Assembly (NCBI GenBank): GCA_015680685.1
Contig: MNCI01022289.1
Coordinates: forward strand, 3,335-67,334
Source: Gnetum montanum
Taxonomy: Eukaryota > Streptophyta > Gnetopsida > Gnetales > Gnetaceae
DNA: 64,000 bases
Direction of reading: 5' to 3'
A program made the position numbers and the translations under genes. The notes below the pieces were generated by a model. The model was not told where the DNA came from. It did not search any database and was given only the letters and a program-made list of their open reading frames with translations. Positions 1 through 12,438 of this stretch are shown here, piece after piece. Each line of letters starts with the position of its first letter. Position 1 is the stretch's first letter.

Positions 1-463
1 TTTTTTTTTAAGGAAACTTATGCATCTTCTTATTTCATTGCTTGAATTTCATCATTTTAACATCTTCTATCTAGAATATATTTTCAAACTATTCTTGGCT
101 AGAAATTTTGTGTAATTACATTCTTGGATAATGTTATCTCATGAAAACCCTATAAATTTTTGAAAACTATTTTCTAATAATTAATTCTTTTCCTCAATTA
201 TATCTTGTCATTTGATTAATGATCTTCTATCACCTAATCCCATGCCTTTATGTGGAATTTAATGTAACTTGTAAGTATTATTATGTACTGAGTTTGATCA
301 TATTTTGTTTCAAGGATTTTTTGTCCACCTATACAAAGATTCAAATGTCCATTTATGGATTCTCATAGCTTTAATGATTTAAACTAGGTTTTTTTCCTAA
401 TATTTTTTCAAATCATTACAGGAATATCCCTCTCTAGGTCAAAAAAATAAAATAATAAATATA
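1..463. other. AT-rich DNA, nothing recognised
   Basis: No coding or repeat structure was recognised on either strand. The stretch lies just past the carboxyl end of the DUF7869-like fragment and may hold its lost downstream part, but no conserved block can be read. Confidence 0.4.
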
Positions 464-1440
464 TTATGTTTTATAAATATTTTTAACTTTATTTGAAATG
501 TATCCTTCTAGGTATCCATTGAAGTCATGTACCATTTTAATATAGTATGTGGTGTAACTTCTTCTATTGTCTATATCTACAGCTTGATACATATTCATAA
601 GTTTTGTAAAAGTAATTATGTTGTTTTTTCTCATAGCCATTAATAGTCTACTAAAGTCTTCATTAATATCCTCATGTATATGGCCCACTAGAAAGAAGCT
701 CAATCCTATCATCATAAAATTTCTTCTTGTAATAATAACAAAAATAAAATAAAAACATATTTATTTTTTTTATCTCCTCATCATTAATCATTTATAATAG
801 AAGTGCACCAAGTAGTGGCTTAAAAAATAATTTGGATTGTTATATGAACATTTATCGACTTGGTAATATTCTCTATGTCTTAATTCAAAATAATTTAGTG
901 TAGATGTAAGTGAATATCTTCTGAAATTCAATTGTATATTCATAATATTATAATTCCTATTAATACGATCATTCTCTAAATTCTTGAAGTATTTTGAAAA
1001 AGATATAATGGTAAACTAGGAATCCATTTAAGTATAGAATGAATTAAAGTAACCAAAACCTTTATATCCATGTCCTTTAGCAAGAATTCTAGTTAGAAAG
1101 ATTTGAAACCTCTCCTTCCTGAGAACATCCTTAGGAAAAACTAATAACTTTGACAATGATGTTTTAGACTTATTCATTCTATGATGAATTTCACTTAGAT
1201 AATTGTTTGACTACCTTTATGCAAGATCCTTGTAATTGTAATATATGTTTCTGCATATAGTTATATAATCATAATGATTTTGAAGCTCACTTTAAATTCT
1301 ATGCCTTTTGATAAGATCCTTTGCACACTTCTTTCTCTTCTCAAAAGTATAACATGTTTTACAAATCGAAAATTCATTTATTCTACTAAAAATTACATTG
1401 AAATAATATTTGTTAAAAATAATTGATAACTACCTCTTAC
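464..1440 (-). pseudogene. decayed DUF7869-like protein fragment
   Basis: Read on the minus strand, several frames together give blocks in the order I remember for plant DUF7869-type proteins. Near 1330 is a Lys/Arg-rich start (EKRKKCAKDLIKRH), near 1170 MNKSKTSLSK, near 1090 RILAKGHGYKGFGYFN, near 900 NFRRYSLTSTLNYFEL. The best stretch (715-464) has LVGHIHEDINEDFSRL followed by VHDFNGYLEGYI. The usual family signature is a GHTHEDxDxxFSR block; here Thr is Ile. At least six stops and several frameshifts break the frame. The function of the family is not established; I suspect a transposon origin because such copies lie in repeats. Its right edge runs into the Tat-like protease fragment. The family name is from memory, not a search. 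Confidence 0.5.
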
Positions 1441-1768
1441 TAATAGGATGTAATCCTATATTTTCCAATCTAGTATTAATGTAATTCTTTAATAAAATGC
1501 ATGGATTCATTATCATAGGAAAAGTTATGATTGGTTCAAATGTTACATCTCTAATCAACTCTTATATTCTAATGCTGACTGATGAGCCATCTCATCTACA
1601 ATTTTATTAAGAATTGTTATAGTTAATCTTACTAGATCTTGGCTTCATCTTTTTTATGGTTCCATGCTTAAAAAGTATACATCCTTTCTTAAAGTTACAT
1701 AAGTAATTTTAGAATGTACTACTTGAAATCCAATGAATTATATGTCATAAATTCTTACCAATTACTAG

Positions 1769-2083
1769 TTAAAAATATATCACATTGGTTGATGCCTCGT
1801 CTTCCACATCGACATGATAAACCTCATACTTGGTAACACATATAGTAATGAGGAGAGAAGCATATAGTGTTTCTCTATTTTGAGAGTGAATCTTCACCTT
1901 ACTATCATGAAAGTTAAGCATGGGTTTATGTCTATTTTCCGTAAGTAAAGCTTGCTTAATGACAAAGTAAATTGATTCTTTGTTAGCAAGCATGTCTCTG
2001 CTGACAAGGATATAAGTCAAAACTTGAGCTAGTACATCTCTATGAGTAATAGAGATCATGACTAATACATATAGGTTGAGCAA
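1769..2083 (-). pseudogene. gypsy aspartic protease region of element B
   Basis: An open stretch of 104 codons with no internal stop. The carboxyl half contains ETLYASLLITICVTKYEV followed by VEDEASTNVIYF. This matches the layout of Tat-type proteases, where a strand of hydrophobic residues precedes (V)D(T/G)G(A/S)S.N(V/I)(I/L)(Y/F). The catalytic motif is degraded: Asp-Thr-Gly reads as Glu-Asp-Glu, so the enzyme would be inactive. The amino half is the Lys/Arg-rich linker after gag. The methionine at 2083 is internal to the ancestral polyprotein, not a true start. Confidence 0.55.
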
Positions 2084-2639
2084 TGTGTTCTTTTGTTTGA
2101 GGGACTATTTGGCTTGTTCCATTGTTATGAGGAAATTCGTTTCCTTGGTGTGTGATCTTTCAACATTGGTGGTCTTGACTTCCTTCATTCTTCCTAGATT
2201 TTATGGCTCATGTTTCAAAGTATGTGCCTTGGATTCTTTGTCCATGGATGTAGCTAACCTTGGTGTAGGTCTTAATGGGTTAACTTGCTTCCAAGCCTTT
2301 TGTTATTAGCTACCTTCAATGGGCTTAATTGTTGATTTGGTGACAAGTTATTTTCATTGCCTTTGTGGTGGCTTCTTAATAATCATTGAGTTATTGGCCA
2401 CAATAGGTAAGATTTCATCATGGGTTTTTGAAGGTTTGCTTGTTGAAGATGGAGGGGACCATATAATGAATGGTTTCCTAGCCTTAGAAGGATTAATAGT
2501 GCATTGTTCATGTTGTGATGTTGATGTTACTAAAGATGAAACATATATGACAAAAGGATTTTTAGAAGCTAGACATCATGGAACCCTAATGACGAAGAGG
2601 ATTTTAGGCTTTAAGTTCTAAGGCTAAGGACTAGCTAAT

Positions 2640-4470
2640 GGTACTTTGATGAAAAATGGTTGTCTAGGAGGATCAAGCCTTTTGGTTTTTGTGAATGAGG
2701 CTATGGTATATGAGTTGTTATTAGTGCTTCATGATATGGGCTCATTCAATACTAGTTTCCCATGCTCAATCATGTTCTAAATTTCATCTTTTAATGCTAT
2801 GCAAAAAAGTGGTCGCATGATCAACCATTTGAAGGTAATGGAAAGCCTATCTAGTCTAAAGTACTTTGGTAGTTTCAGATCATCTTTGGCCACTATCAGT
2901 GGGTCCCTAGGTATGTCACAAATATGCTTGTTCCTATTAAAAGCTTATTCAAAAATTTGCATATGTTATATATGATAATCTTTAAGAAATTTTTCTAAAA
3001 ACTCACAGAACTTCATTGGCAACCTAATGTACTTAGTTCTATCCTTCCATCCAAGGTTTGGTCTTGGTTAATTTGGGATGTAGGAGGTGGATGGTTGTGA
3101 AGATTTAGAGGATGTGTTGTGTGGTAGAGACCTTCTCCTTTCTGCTTATTTTTTATCCTTGAATTCTATAGCCACAATTGTTTGTTCTTATTTAGTTCTC
3201 TCCCTATTCCTCCTCACATGTTGGTTTTTATAGGTCATATAGGTTGAATCATTACTAGCCTTAGCTACTTCCTTGATGCTTTTAGTTTGAAAAAAAGGCT
3301 TGGCTCAATGATTAAGGTTCTAAGTACTAGAGATTTAACTTGATGAAATAATTTACTACTCATTCAAAGATGTCCAAGAGATGGATTTTAGAGATAGGCT
3401 TTGGAATCTCATTGAGCATTGAATTACATCTCTGAATGAACCTTTGGGTTGGTTCAAGTGGCTCCTACTTCACCTTCATAATTTGGTCCAATGTGGTATC
3501 TAGCTTTTAAGTTGTATATAAATTAGTTGACAAATTGGTTTATTAAGTCCTCAAGGGAAAATATGAAACCTCACATAAGGTTCAATACCAATCTAAAGTC
3601 TTTTCCTTGAGGAACATAGGAAAAATACATATTATATGTAGCCAAGCTTGCAATAGAAGACACTTAGACTAGAAGGTGATAAAGTGTTTGTTAAGATATC
3701 CTTCACCATTGTATTTGATGAATTTTGGTATGAGTATGGCCATGGGTAATGTTATTTGAGGATCAATAGGATTTATCAAATCATGCTAGTAGAAATCCAT
3801 AACCTTCACTCTTTGCATTATGCTATCTCTAAGCTTCCATAGCTATTCAGTAAGATCTTGGATCATTTGAAAGGCTTAATCCAAGCCTTGGGGCATTCCT
3901 ATAGGCTATAGTATTTATACTAATGGTTGTGAAGGGGGTTGAATAGCTTGATGTTATGCAATTATCATTGGAATAGACAAGAGTATTTGCGTGACCACCA
4001 TCATACCTAGGTTAAATAAGGAGAAGGAATTTTCAATTGGTACATGAGAAATAAAGAGAGAAGATGGAATGTAAGAAGCTTATAAAGCTTGGGGTCCCAA
4101 AGAGGGACCTAAAGATATGATAAAAGGATGAGGTGTGATAAATACCATGGGCAATGATCACACAGAACAAGGGTAGGTTGTAAACAGTATTGATGAAAAT
4201 AGGGAGGTGAAGTAAAAAATTGGCTAAGATTGGTGTGCTATAACAACCAATGTTGGCTTGAACATGATAGGATAAAAGGGGATAGATTAGGCAATTTGAT
4301 CCACATAGGATATGAGAGGTGTAGAGCTAGGGATGATTTCTTCTAGGGCTAACCATTATAATAGATCTCCTATGAAGATATCCAATTTACACTTCACCTC
4401 AAACTCATTCTATTTCTCTTGGTTTTCATATGATCTAATCTTCTTACTTGCCTCCTCTAGTTCTAGTAGT
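2640..4470 (-). pseudogene. gag region of element B (RetrotransGag-like)
   Basis: The amino end (about 4480-4400) reads as a short coiled coil, MLAQLLELEEASKKIRSYEN. At 3750-3697 the minus strand gives PKFIKYNGEG, and near 3580 it gives LKEKTLDWY. These fit the start and middle of the RetrotransGag domain (a K-Y-D-G-x-G block, then a hydrophobic helix ending in A-L-x-W-Y). Many stops and frameshifts interrupt it. Stretches that look open on the plus strand at 2058-2621 are antisense shadows of the gag-protease linker. Confidence 0.5.
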
Positions 4471-4539
4471 TGTGCCAACATATGAGTATGGAAATCGATT
4501 AGTTTAATTTGATCAAAAGATGAGGGAATATACTCCTTC

Positions 4540-5145
4540 CCATTCCTATGAATTATCTTAAACTATCTAATTAAATATCTAATACCTTAATCTATTTCCT
4601 AACATAAGCATCTAGGTCCACCTTCTGTGCACATCCTAAACTCATAAAGAATGCTACTAGGTTACCAAGTGTTAGGCTACTGGGTGAACCAAGTGATAAC
4701 ACCACTAGGATTACCAAGCATTAACGGTATGTTCAAGGCAGTCCTACTTATATGTGATGATTAAGTTTATTAATTAACTAGGAACATGAATGTAAAGTGC
4801 ATGAAAGTAAACATTAATCTATTCTAAGTGCTATTAAGGAGTTCCAAGAATCTCTTCTTTATTACCGACACATCAAAGTGTTTAGGTTCATTGATGCTTG
4901 AAGAAGAATTTGTACAATCATTGAAGTCCTATTGCAAGTACTTAGAAGATATTCTAACTTTCATGGGAACAAAGTGCAAGAAATTAGTTACTCTATTGAC
5001 TCAATGGTGCCATAAATGTGATGGGTATGCACATTTATATAGGTAGAGATAGATACTATGTCAACACATCAATCCATGCATTGACAAGGATGCATCAACG
5101 CATGTCCATTGATGCAACCCTTTGCATGATTTATTAATCATCTTA
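4540..5145 (-). repeat. LTR of element B
   Basis: On the minus strand this begins TGATTAATAAATC near 5145 and contains GCATCAATGG-type short repeats. A TATA-like TATATAAAT (plus 5034-5042) follows, then a region parallel to the LTR of element A: TTGATGTGT, a CAATAAAGA-like block, CTTGGTAATCCTAGT near 4700, and ATGCTTATGTTAGG near 4615. The end is blurred; a primer-binding site was not found. Assigned by motif order shared with 11397-12262. Confidence 0.5.
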
Positions 5146-5269
5146 AACATTATCAAGAAATTTTATTTTTTACCTAATTCTTGGTATTTTCAAATGAGTT
5201 TTAATGAGCTCAAGATGTTTCAGGATCAATTAAGTCCTATTCAAGAGTGAAGCAAAGCTTTAGATTTTA

Positions 5270-5595
5270 ATTTGAATAATTTTTTTCACAAACCTGAAAG
5301 GTAAGATGTCTTAGGTTTTGGTGAGACATCTTAGGAAGTTTGAAGATATCTTAGGGTAGTATGGAATATCTTAGCAAGTTGGAAGTCATCTTAACTTAAG
5401 TTGTAACATCTTAAGTGAGACATCTTAGTGTTGGGAAGATGTCTTACCTAAATTGGAGATGTCTCATACTTGGTCAATATGTCTCAGTAGAGACATCTCA
5501 AAACAAGGGGAAGACATCTTAGGTAAAAATGAGATGTCTTAATCATGGATGAAAAATATTCCTAGAAGTCATGGCATCTAGGAGGAATATATAGC
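5270..5595 (+). promoter_or_regulatory. array of RATRTCTTAG-type repeats with TATA box
   Basis: About fifteen short motifs of the type AGATGTCTTA, GACATCTTAG or GATATCTTAG occur in both orientations over 290 bp, followed by a TATA-like AATATATAGC at 5588. The arrangement copies the U3 promoter regions of the LTRs in this window, where a short palindromic motif is repeated upstream of a TATA box. It lies 700 bp before the ORF remains at 6300, as internal promoters do in elements A and C. Function is inferred. Confidence 0.45.
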
Positions 5596-6299
5596 AAAGG
5601 TATAGGATGTTACATTCAAATAGGGAAATATTAGAAAATAGCTAGAAAAATTTTGAAATGATGGTAATGACATAGGATTCATAGGAACAAGAATCAATAT
5701 CTTAATAATAAGAATCAGTATTATAAAGTGGATTTGTAGAGCTTGAAATCAATATTACAAAAAACCTTAATAAGGGTTTTACAAACTAACATTAGATGAT
5801 ATTTTTAAACTCTTATGCATTAAATGAGATATCTTAATTAAATTAAATTCTATAAAAATGAATCATATAACTTGCTTCAAGTGAGTAAATTTAAGAACAA
5901 GGCTCCAAGTATTAAAGAAGGAGATTTAGGCATATTTTGAACATAAAACCATTAACATATAGAGCCAAAGACTAAAGTAGAGTTCAGAGCTAGAATAGAG
6001 TAGAAAATGGAGCTACCATTAATACAATAGAAAAGGTTCAAGTTCTACAAAGAAGGTCAAGATTTTGTATAAGGAAAAAGAAGAGGCTCATAAATTTCAA
6101 GATGTTAATAGCTTTAGCTTCTCAAAGTACTTATAGTAATATAATATAAGCATTTATCAGCTTCATTGGTGAATTGATGTTGCGTACCTAGAGTTGAATG
6201 TAAAAGAATCCAAATTGTTTAATTTTGATCAAGATCATGATCTAATAGAGTAGTTAGGTTTATAATCAGTGGAATCGATGGAGCAATGGTGTAATAATT

Positions 6300-8929
6300 A
6301 TGAAAAAAATAAAGCTAAATAAGCTTAATTTTAGGCCTAGGGAAAACCTAATTCAAGATGTCTTAAATCATCTAGTAGCAGAGCCATTTTGTGAAAAGGA
6401 TAAGCTAGGATTTAGAGGAAATAATGAGCACTTCATTGATATTAGTGCTAAGAAAACATATGAGCTCTATGGATTGATAGAGCCAAATATTACAACAATT
6501 GAGAGCCACCAATGTAATGAAGAAGTGCTTAGTGAAAGATTTTGAAACCATCCAGATTTAGAGAAGGTTATCAACCTACCTCTAGCTAACTTGGCAAAAG
6601 CATGGGGATATAGAAACATCATTCTAAAGCCTTTAGAGCTTAGGTTTCTTCATCAATTTTTTATTTCTACACTAAATTTTTATTCTAGCTATGAAATAAA
6701 TACTATTTTACATTTACATGTATGGTCCTTGGTAGCTATAGAGAATAATAAACATTTCTTCCCTATTCAATTTATGAAAGATGCTCCATAGAAGAGTTTG
6801 TTTGAGATTCCAAAGTATGGCACTTAGTTAATACTCAACTCATTTTTATTAGACTTATTGTTAGGTGAGGTTCCTAAGCCTAAGAGGATGATTCCAATTT
6901 TTATAGGATATGCTCCATAGAGAAGATCTCAACCAGAAGACCTTTGTTATAACTTCTTTCCAGCTATTTATCATAGGAGCTTTTTTAATGCATAATTTTT
7001 AGAGTTTCTAATGAATTATATTTATCCTCATTTAATCAAGATGATTTTAGAAGCCTTTACATCAAGGATCAACTAGTAAGTAATAAATGAAATCAGGAAA
7101 AAGTACCATGAAGCCATTTTCCTTAATGCTCGTTATACTTGATTTTAATAGCAGGATTCAAGGATAGGGCTTTTAAGCTTCCAACATTTGTAGATCCTTA
7201 TTTGGACATACTATAAGTCAATAGAAAAAATGTGGAAAAGCCCCCTTAGGCATGAATATAAGCATAGAGAAGTTTTCCCCTAAAGTTTAGTTTTTGAGAA
7301 TTCGCCAATTCTAGCCATCTAAGGACCATGGAAAGAAGACACTGAGATTAGTGCAATTTTCTCCACCTCAAAAGACGATCTATTCTAGAATGAAAACTAA
7401 GAAGATACATCAAATTGATAAAACTAACATAGTCTATCTTAAAGCTATAATATGGCTAAAAAGGATCTTACCTTTGAAGTTACTTTCTTCAACTTGTGCT
7501 ACCCCTATAATTAAAGTTTGTAGATGGATGGAGGACAAAGAGCATCCTCTAGATAGGGATTTCTTAGAAGAACACCTAATCATAATGGAGGAGACTTACT
7601 TTCTATAGAAATTTCTAGAACTAGAAAATTTCATGCCTAAGGAAAAATTCCTCTTAATGGGGGTGAATATGCCAGAGTAAGGGCTACAAGGAAAACTAGG
7701 ATCAATCAAGCAGGAGCAAAGAAAGAACAATAGATACAAGAGAAGAGGTTAAAGGAGAAAAAACAACAACAACTATTATAACAAAAGAAGTTAATGAAGC
7801 TTCAATAGAAAAAAGAAGGGTAACAAAGGATAAAATAAGAAGAACAACAAAAGTTGATTAAGCTTCAACAATAACAACAACAACAAAAGAAATGGGAAGG
7901 CTCATCTTCATCCCTCACCTTTCCATTTGGATATTTGATGAAGGAAGTGACTTGAGTATTCAAGATTAAGAAGAAAGAAGATCACATCATATTAAGTCAA
8001 AAGCTCCCTGGTACACCTGAGAAAAAGGCTAGTGTGATCTTTTAATATAAGAAAGATAATTCATAGATGAGGAGGTAGAGGCTTGTAATATCCCATCAAG
8101 ATATGTATGATTCCATAGCTACATTGATCAAAGATATGGAGCAAATATTTGACAGAAAAATTGCCAAGCTTAAGAAATTCCTCTTACAGAATGAACAAGA
8201 AGTATCAAGGTTACAAGAGAAAGTCAAGGGGCTAAAAAGAGAAAATGAGTAGCTCAAGGTAATAGTAACAATTAAGGAATCACTACTCAACGATAAAGAA
8301 TACATGAATAAATAGCTAGAGGAAAGGCTAGTGTTTATACACTCGAAATTAGAATAAGCCCAAAATGAAAAGCCCCAGATTACTCTCATCTTGTCCTTCC
8401 AAGCTTTAAGGAGATAATAATTGAGCTAGACTATAGCAACGAATGGATAAGAGTAACAAGGAAAGAAATTACAAAGATAAGATAGAAGCAAGTCATGTTC
8501 ACACAAATAGAGAGAAGGATTTATGGATTATACAAACTATCTACGACTAAATGAGGGAAACTACACTAGTACAAGCAAAGCTTCCTCAATTTAATGATGA
8601 TGTAGGTTACAGAAATCATGTGTGAAGCTACTTAAAAGAAGTTGGAATTTGAACAAGCCCATTCTGTTGCAAGATCTACTTTCATCAAAATAAATAACTA
8701 ATTAACAAAATCAAGCATTGGAAAATGTAGTGCTCAGGAAGTTATTAGAAAGCTTGATATCACTAAGTTAGATTCAATATATTAGGCTATCAGGACTCTT
8801 ATTAATCATGGAAAACTATCTCAACAATTGGCTATAGAAGGGCTCCAGGCTTAATAAATAGAGAAGATCTACCAAGAAGTTGAATAGTTAGCCAATGAAG
8901 TGCAAGAGGAGAATGTGATGAGATTGTGA
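6300..8929 (+). pseudogene. decayed retroelement-type accessory ORF with poly-Gln and coiled coil
   Basis: From ATG at 6300 an interrupted frame runs to TGA at 8927. The first 1 kb is a globular-looking part with LNFRPRENLIQD, SAKKTYELYGLIEP and FIGYAP. The middle (7680-7900) is Lys/Gln-rich, with long runs of CAA and TAG codons that suggest a former glutamine tract. The last part (8100-8929) is a strong coiled coil (DRKIAKLKKFLLQNEQEV; LKRENE followed by a stop, then LKV). Nearly all stops are TAG or TAA in glutamine positions. The domain plan, a folded head plus coiled-coil tail behind a short-repeat promoter, resembles the 3' ORFs of elements A and C, but I could not match the head to a family. 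It might instead be an upstream ORF of element F. Confidence 0.45.
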
Positions 8930-9689
8930 TCTTCAATTTTGTAATTGTTGTAGCTATCTAAAGCTAATATAAATAGCTTAGGGTAGACTAGTAACTGTGA
9001 AGGAAGAGGGAAAGAAAAGAAAAGGCTTCCACAAACTATTTTAATGGTGTTTTAAGTAGGTTTCATTATCTCTTCTAGCTTTATTTTCTTACCTAATATT
9101 TCTATTTGAAAATTTTTTCTCCTATTATGTATATCTAATATTAAATAGCTACACATGAATGATCACTAATTTCAAGATGGATTATTTTCTCTATGAGATG
9201 AGGTGTAGCTTGTCTTTACTATTCTGAATAAATGAAGTAGCTTTTTTACAAGTGCCAATTCTTAATTAGCTTAATGTAGAAATATTATCACATTCACATG
9301 ATTATGAGATTTATGAATACTTTATTTTCCTTAGTTCCTCACTCTATTTAGTGAAGATTTTATGAACTTTCTTCAAGAAGTTAGCTAGCAAATGGTTTAG
9401 AAATGGAGAGAAACATTTTTTATAAAACCTTTCATTCACTTATATGTGTAGTAGGTAATATTTAAGACTAGGCTCAAAGCAATACTATTCAATCACATAG
9501 GTTTAACTAAGACATGGCTAAAAGAGGTAGTTATAACTATATTCAAGACTACCAAACTCTAAATATATGTTATTTTTTTAATCATCTTGTTTAATTAGTA
9601 CCAAAAAAAACTCTATAATATTTAAATATATTTAGTCAGATTAGCTCAGTTTGCCAACATCAAGCTATTTAGAGGCATTCGTGCCTTGG
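8930..9689 (+). repeat. possible LTR of element F
   Basis: Directly after the coiled-coil ORF, a TATA-like AATATAAATAG lies at 8968 and the region ends next to a primer-binding-like site at 9690, with gag of element F beginning 180 bp further on. That order fits a 5' LTR, but no second copy was found and no clean TG...CA ends are visible. Confidence 0.3.
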
Positions 9690-9701
9690 TGGTACCAGAG
9701 A
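9690..9701 (+). promoter_or_regulatory. possible primer-binding site (initiator tRNA-Met type)
   Basis: TGGTACCAGAG differs by one base from the start of the common plant site TGGTATCAGAGC. It lies between the LTR-like stretch and the gag start of element F. Confidence 0.3.
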
Positions 9702-9873
9702 CCAGCAATCACCTAAAATAAGTTTAACAAAAAGTTGTTCCCTTGTGGTAGAGTTTATTCTAATTCTATCGCAATAGCGTTAGTGGGTACTAGAAGGACG
9801 GTCTAATCTTATTTGTTCATATTAAAGCTCATTAGATCATAGAAAACTAGAATTAAGTTAAGTATTTTAACTC

Positions 9874-11396
9874 ATGAGTGATTCTTCTAGTGAACAAGAA
9901 TATTTTAAAAGTCCAAAAAATATATCTAAACTTGAGACTAGAACCACATCAAGAGGAGCTGAAATCATAATTAGAATTGTAAGTAGTGGAATTAAGACAT
10001 GATGTACTAGGACATCACCATTAGTTAATGGCTTTTCTTTCAAAAATAAGGTTAATTTTAAGATAGAATCACCTAGTAGAACTTATAGCTTACAAATAAT
10101 GATGAATCCATCTCCTATTAACCCATTCCAATTATCCACACCACCGATGTTCAATGCTTATCATGATATTCCTAAAGAAACTTACAAATATTTAATAGAA
10201 CCATACATTCTTGATAAAGCATATTTAGTAGAGGAATATTTACACTTTTTTGAACTACCTCTTATTCACACAAATATTCAACACCAAGATTAAGCATGTA
10301 GGTTGTTCATAAGTAACCTTAGAGATGTGGCTCGAATTTGGTATTTAAATCTACCAAATAATAGCATCACTACTTGGGATGGAATGAGAACCTTATTCAT
10401 AGCTCAATTTGGTAACCATGTTAAACAATATCAGCTATATAGGGTCCTACTCTAAATGAAATCGGGAAATAAAGAATCCATGAGAGAATTCAACATAAAA
10501 TTCCAAAGAGGGTGACCTTTTCCAAAACCAATTCCAACCAAGCAATGAAATTTTAAGAGATGCCTATCTAAACATTGTAGATCCCAAAATCTCAATTTGT
10601 CTATGGAGAAATCCAAATGTTAATACTTTAGCAGACCTTTACATTGAAGCAATAGAGTTGAAAAGACAGTTAAATGTAATCTTTGAAAATGCATATTCTT
10701 CTATGAAAGAGCCTAGAAAAAAGATATTTCCTCTCCAAAATTTAATTCAACCCAAGATGCTACCTTTAATCACTAGTTATATATAATATCATAATCAAAA
10801 GTTTAATAAGGATAAACTTTTGAAAGGCATGCCAAACAAAATTATCAAGTTATAAAAGGCTATATCAAAAATAAAAATTAAAGAAGATAGAAAATTCAAA
10901 ATATTAGATATTCAAGCTAAATTCAAATAAATAGGATAAAGTGAAATCTTAAATGATTCCAAAAAATATAATTTGAAGAGAATTTTAAGGAGTTTGTAGA
11001 TCAAGGATTACATTACATAGAAAGGTCATCTAGTAATGACACATCTAAGGGTTTAGAATCAAGATACTCATCTAACGATGAGTTCAATACTAGTGAGGAG
11101 CCTAGATATGAACATAGGAGTGTAAAAGAGAGAATGACAACATCTAGACCTTCAAATACAATACCTAAGTCAATTGGGAAATGTAAGGTTTTTGAAGAAT
11201 AGCAGAAATTAAAGAAAAAATCTCAACCTAATGAAGAAGATTAGCTTGATACTTTTTCAAGAATGTTTAGGAAGTTAGGATTTTATGGTGAAGGAAAATA
11301 TGACATAATAGAATATTTGAAAAAGATCAATGCTCATATTATCCTATATCAACCAATTCAAATGGAAGGATACTCTAAGAGAATTCTGGAGGAAAT
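9874..11396 (+). pseudogene. gag of Tat-like element F (first part)
   Basis: ATG at 9874 opens MSDSSSEQEYFKSP. The RetrotransGag domain lies around 10150-10520 with YLHFFELPLIHTNIQ, LRDVARIWYLNLP and TTWDGMRTLFIAQFGNH: helix, A-x-x-W-Y, then T-W-x-x-(L/M)-x-x-x-F. After 10520 stops and frameshifts accumulate; the end (11230-11396) recovers as FRKLGFYGEGKYDII. Element A interrupts the frame at 11396 and the protease continues after 22583. The target-site sequence is GAAAT on the left and AAAAT on the right. Confidence 0.6.
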
Positions 11397-12262
11397 TAAT
11401 GAATCATAAATTGGTTGCATCAACTAGGCCCCATCGACACATGATTTGATGCATTGACGTCGCCTCATCAATGTAGTATCAATTTTTTCCAATAAATATG
11501 TGCTCACCCACCATGTTTATGGCATGTCTTGTCATAGTTGTAGGAAAGCTCTTGCAGTTTTATCATTTGAAAGTTAGAATTCTTTTCTAACTACTCATAG
11601 TAGGAGTCAAGAATGTACAAATCTTTATTTGAGCATTACTATACCTAAGCACAACATTGTATGTAGCAATAAAGATGAGCCTTTTGATAAACCTTACAAC
11701 ACTTTGAAATAGATTAAGTATTTATTTATGCATTTAATGTTTTATGCAATTTCCTTTAATGCTTTAAGTATTTAAATAATTAATTAGGCTAAATTAAGCT
11801 AGATTAAGTTGTAATTAATTAAGCACATAAGTATGATCACTTCGAGCATATGCATGGCGCTTGGTAATCCTAGTAAAGCTTAATGTTTAGTAACCCAATA
11901 GCATTACACGTGTTTAAGATGTGTACGGCAAGTGGGAATAGATGCTTATGTTAGGATTAGTTAGGTGTAGCTAGTTAGATTAAATTAGCAATTTAATTAT
12001 TTTATCTTATTCATTATTATTTACCCTTAGGCAACTTAAAACACAAAACATACAAATGATAAAAATCATATGCCTTAGTTGCACTTAACCATACCTTTGC
12101 ATTTCATAAGTGTAATTTGAAAAATAACAATTCTAATAGTTACTATCAATTCCTATAGATTAGTGTGCTTTAAAGGCTATAAGTCCATGAAATTCAACCA
12201 AATCATGCATGAATTTTTACTAATTCATATGATTTGGCATAGGATCTACTCATCGTTCATCA
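11397..12262 (+). repeat. 5' LTR of element A
   Basis: It starts TAATGAATCATAAATTGG (TG changed to TA) and ends CGTTCATCA. U3 carries CATCAACTAGGCC, CATCGAC and CATTGAC repeats, an AATAAATA box at 11491, AGCTCTTGCA at 11547, then CTTGGTAATCC at 11860 with a second, weaker copy. The 3' copy at 21690 matches in the same order. Confidence 0.85.
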
Positions 12263-12263
12263 T

Positions 12264-12281
12264 TGGTACCATTGTTGGGGA
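12264..12281 (+). promoter_or_regulatory. primer-binding site, tRNA-Asp type, element A
   Basis: TGGTACCATTGTTGGGGA compared with the complement of plant tRNA-Asp 3' end, TGGCGCCGTTGCCGGGGA. The five differences are all C-to-T or G-to-A, as expected from decay. It follows the LTR after one base. Confidence 0.75.
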
Positions 12282-12438
12282 CTTGTAGTTTGATACATGT
12301 AGTATCTAGGACTTAGTAATTATTATTTAGGATTGTTGGATCAAATCCTAAGGTCATAATCATTCAAAAAAAATAAATATATAACAATTAATCAAAACTA
12401 TACAACAAGCACACTGAGAAATTGTTTCTAATAAAAAT

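Larger units (their letters stand above)
1769..5145 (-). mobile_element. element B: truncated Tat-like Ty3/gypsy retrotransposon
   Basis: The minus strand carries, from right to left, an LTR (4540-5145), a gag region (4470-2640) and a protease region (2083-1769). This is normal gypsy order. Reverse transcriptase, integrase and the other LTR are absent; past the protease the sequence passes into the unrelated DUF7869-like fragment, so the element is truncated or rearranged there. Gag and protease resemble the Tat/Retand group rather than Athila, yet its LTR shares motifs with the LTR of element A. Confidence 0.6.

Noticed and set aside
2058-2621. Two open stretches on the plus strand (83 and 100 codons)
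   Set aside because: They lie antisense to the gag-protease linker of element B and show no domain.
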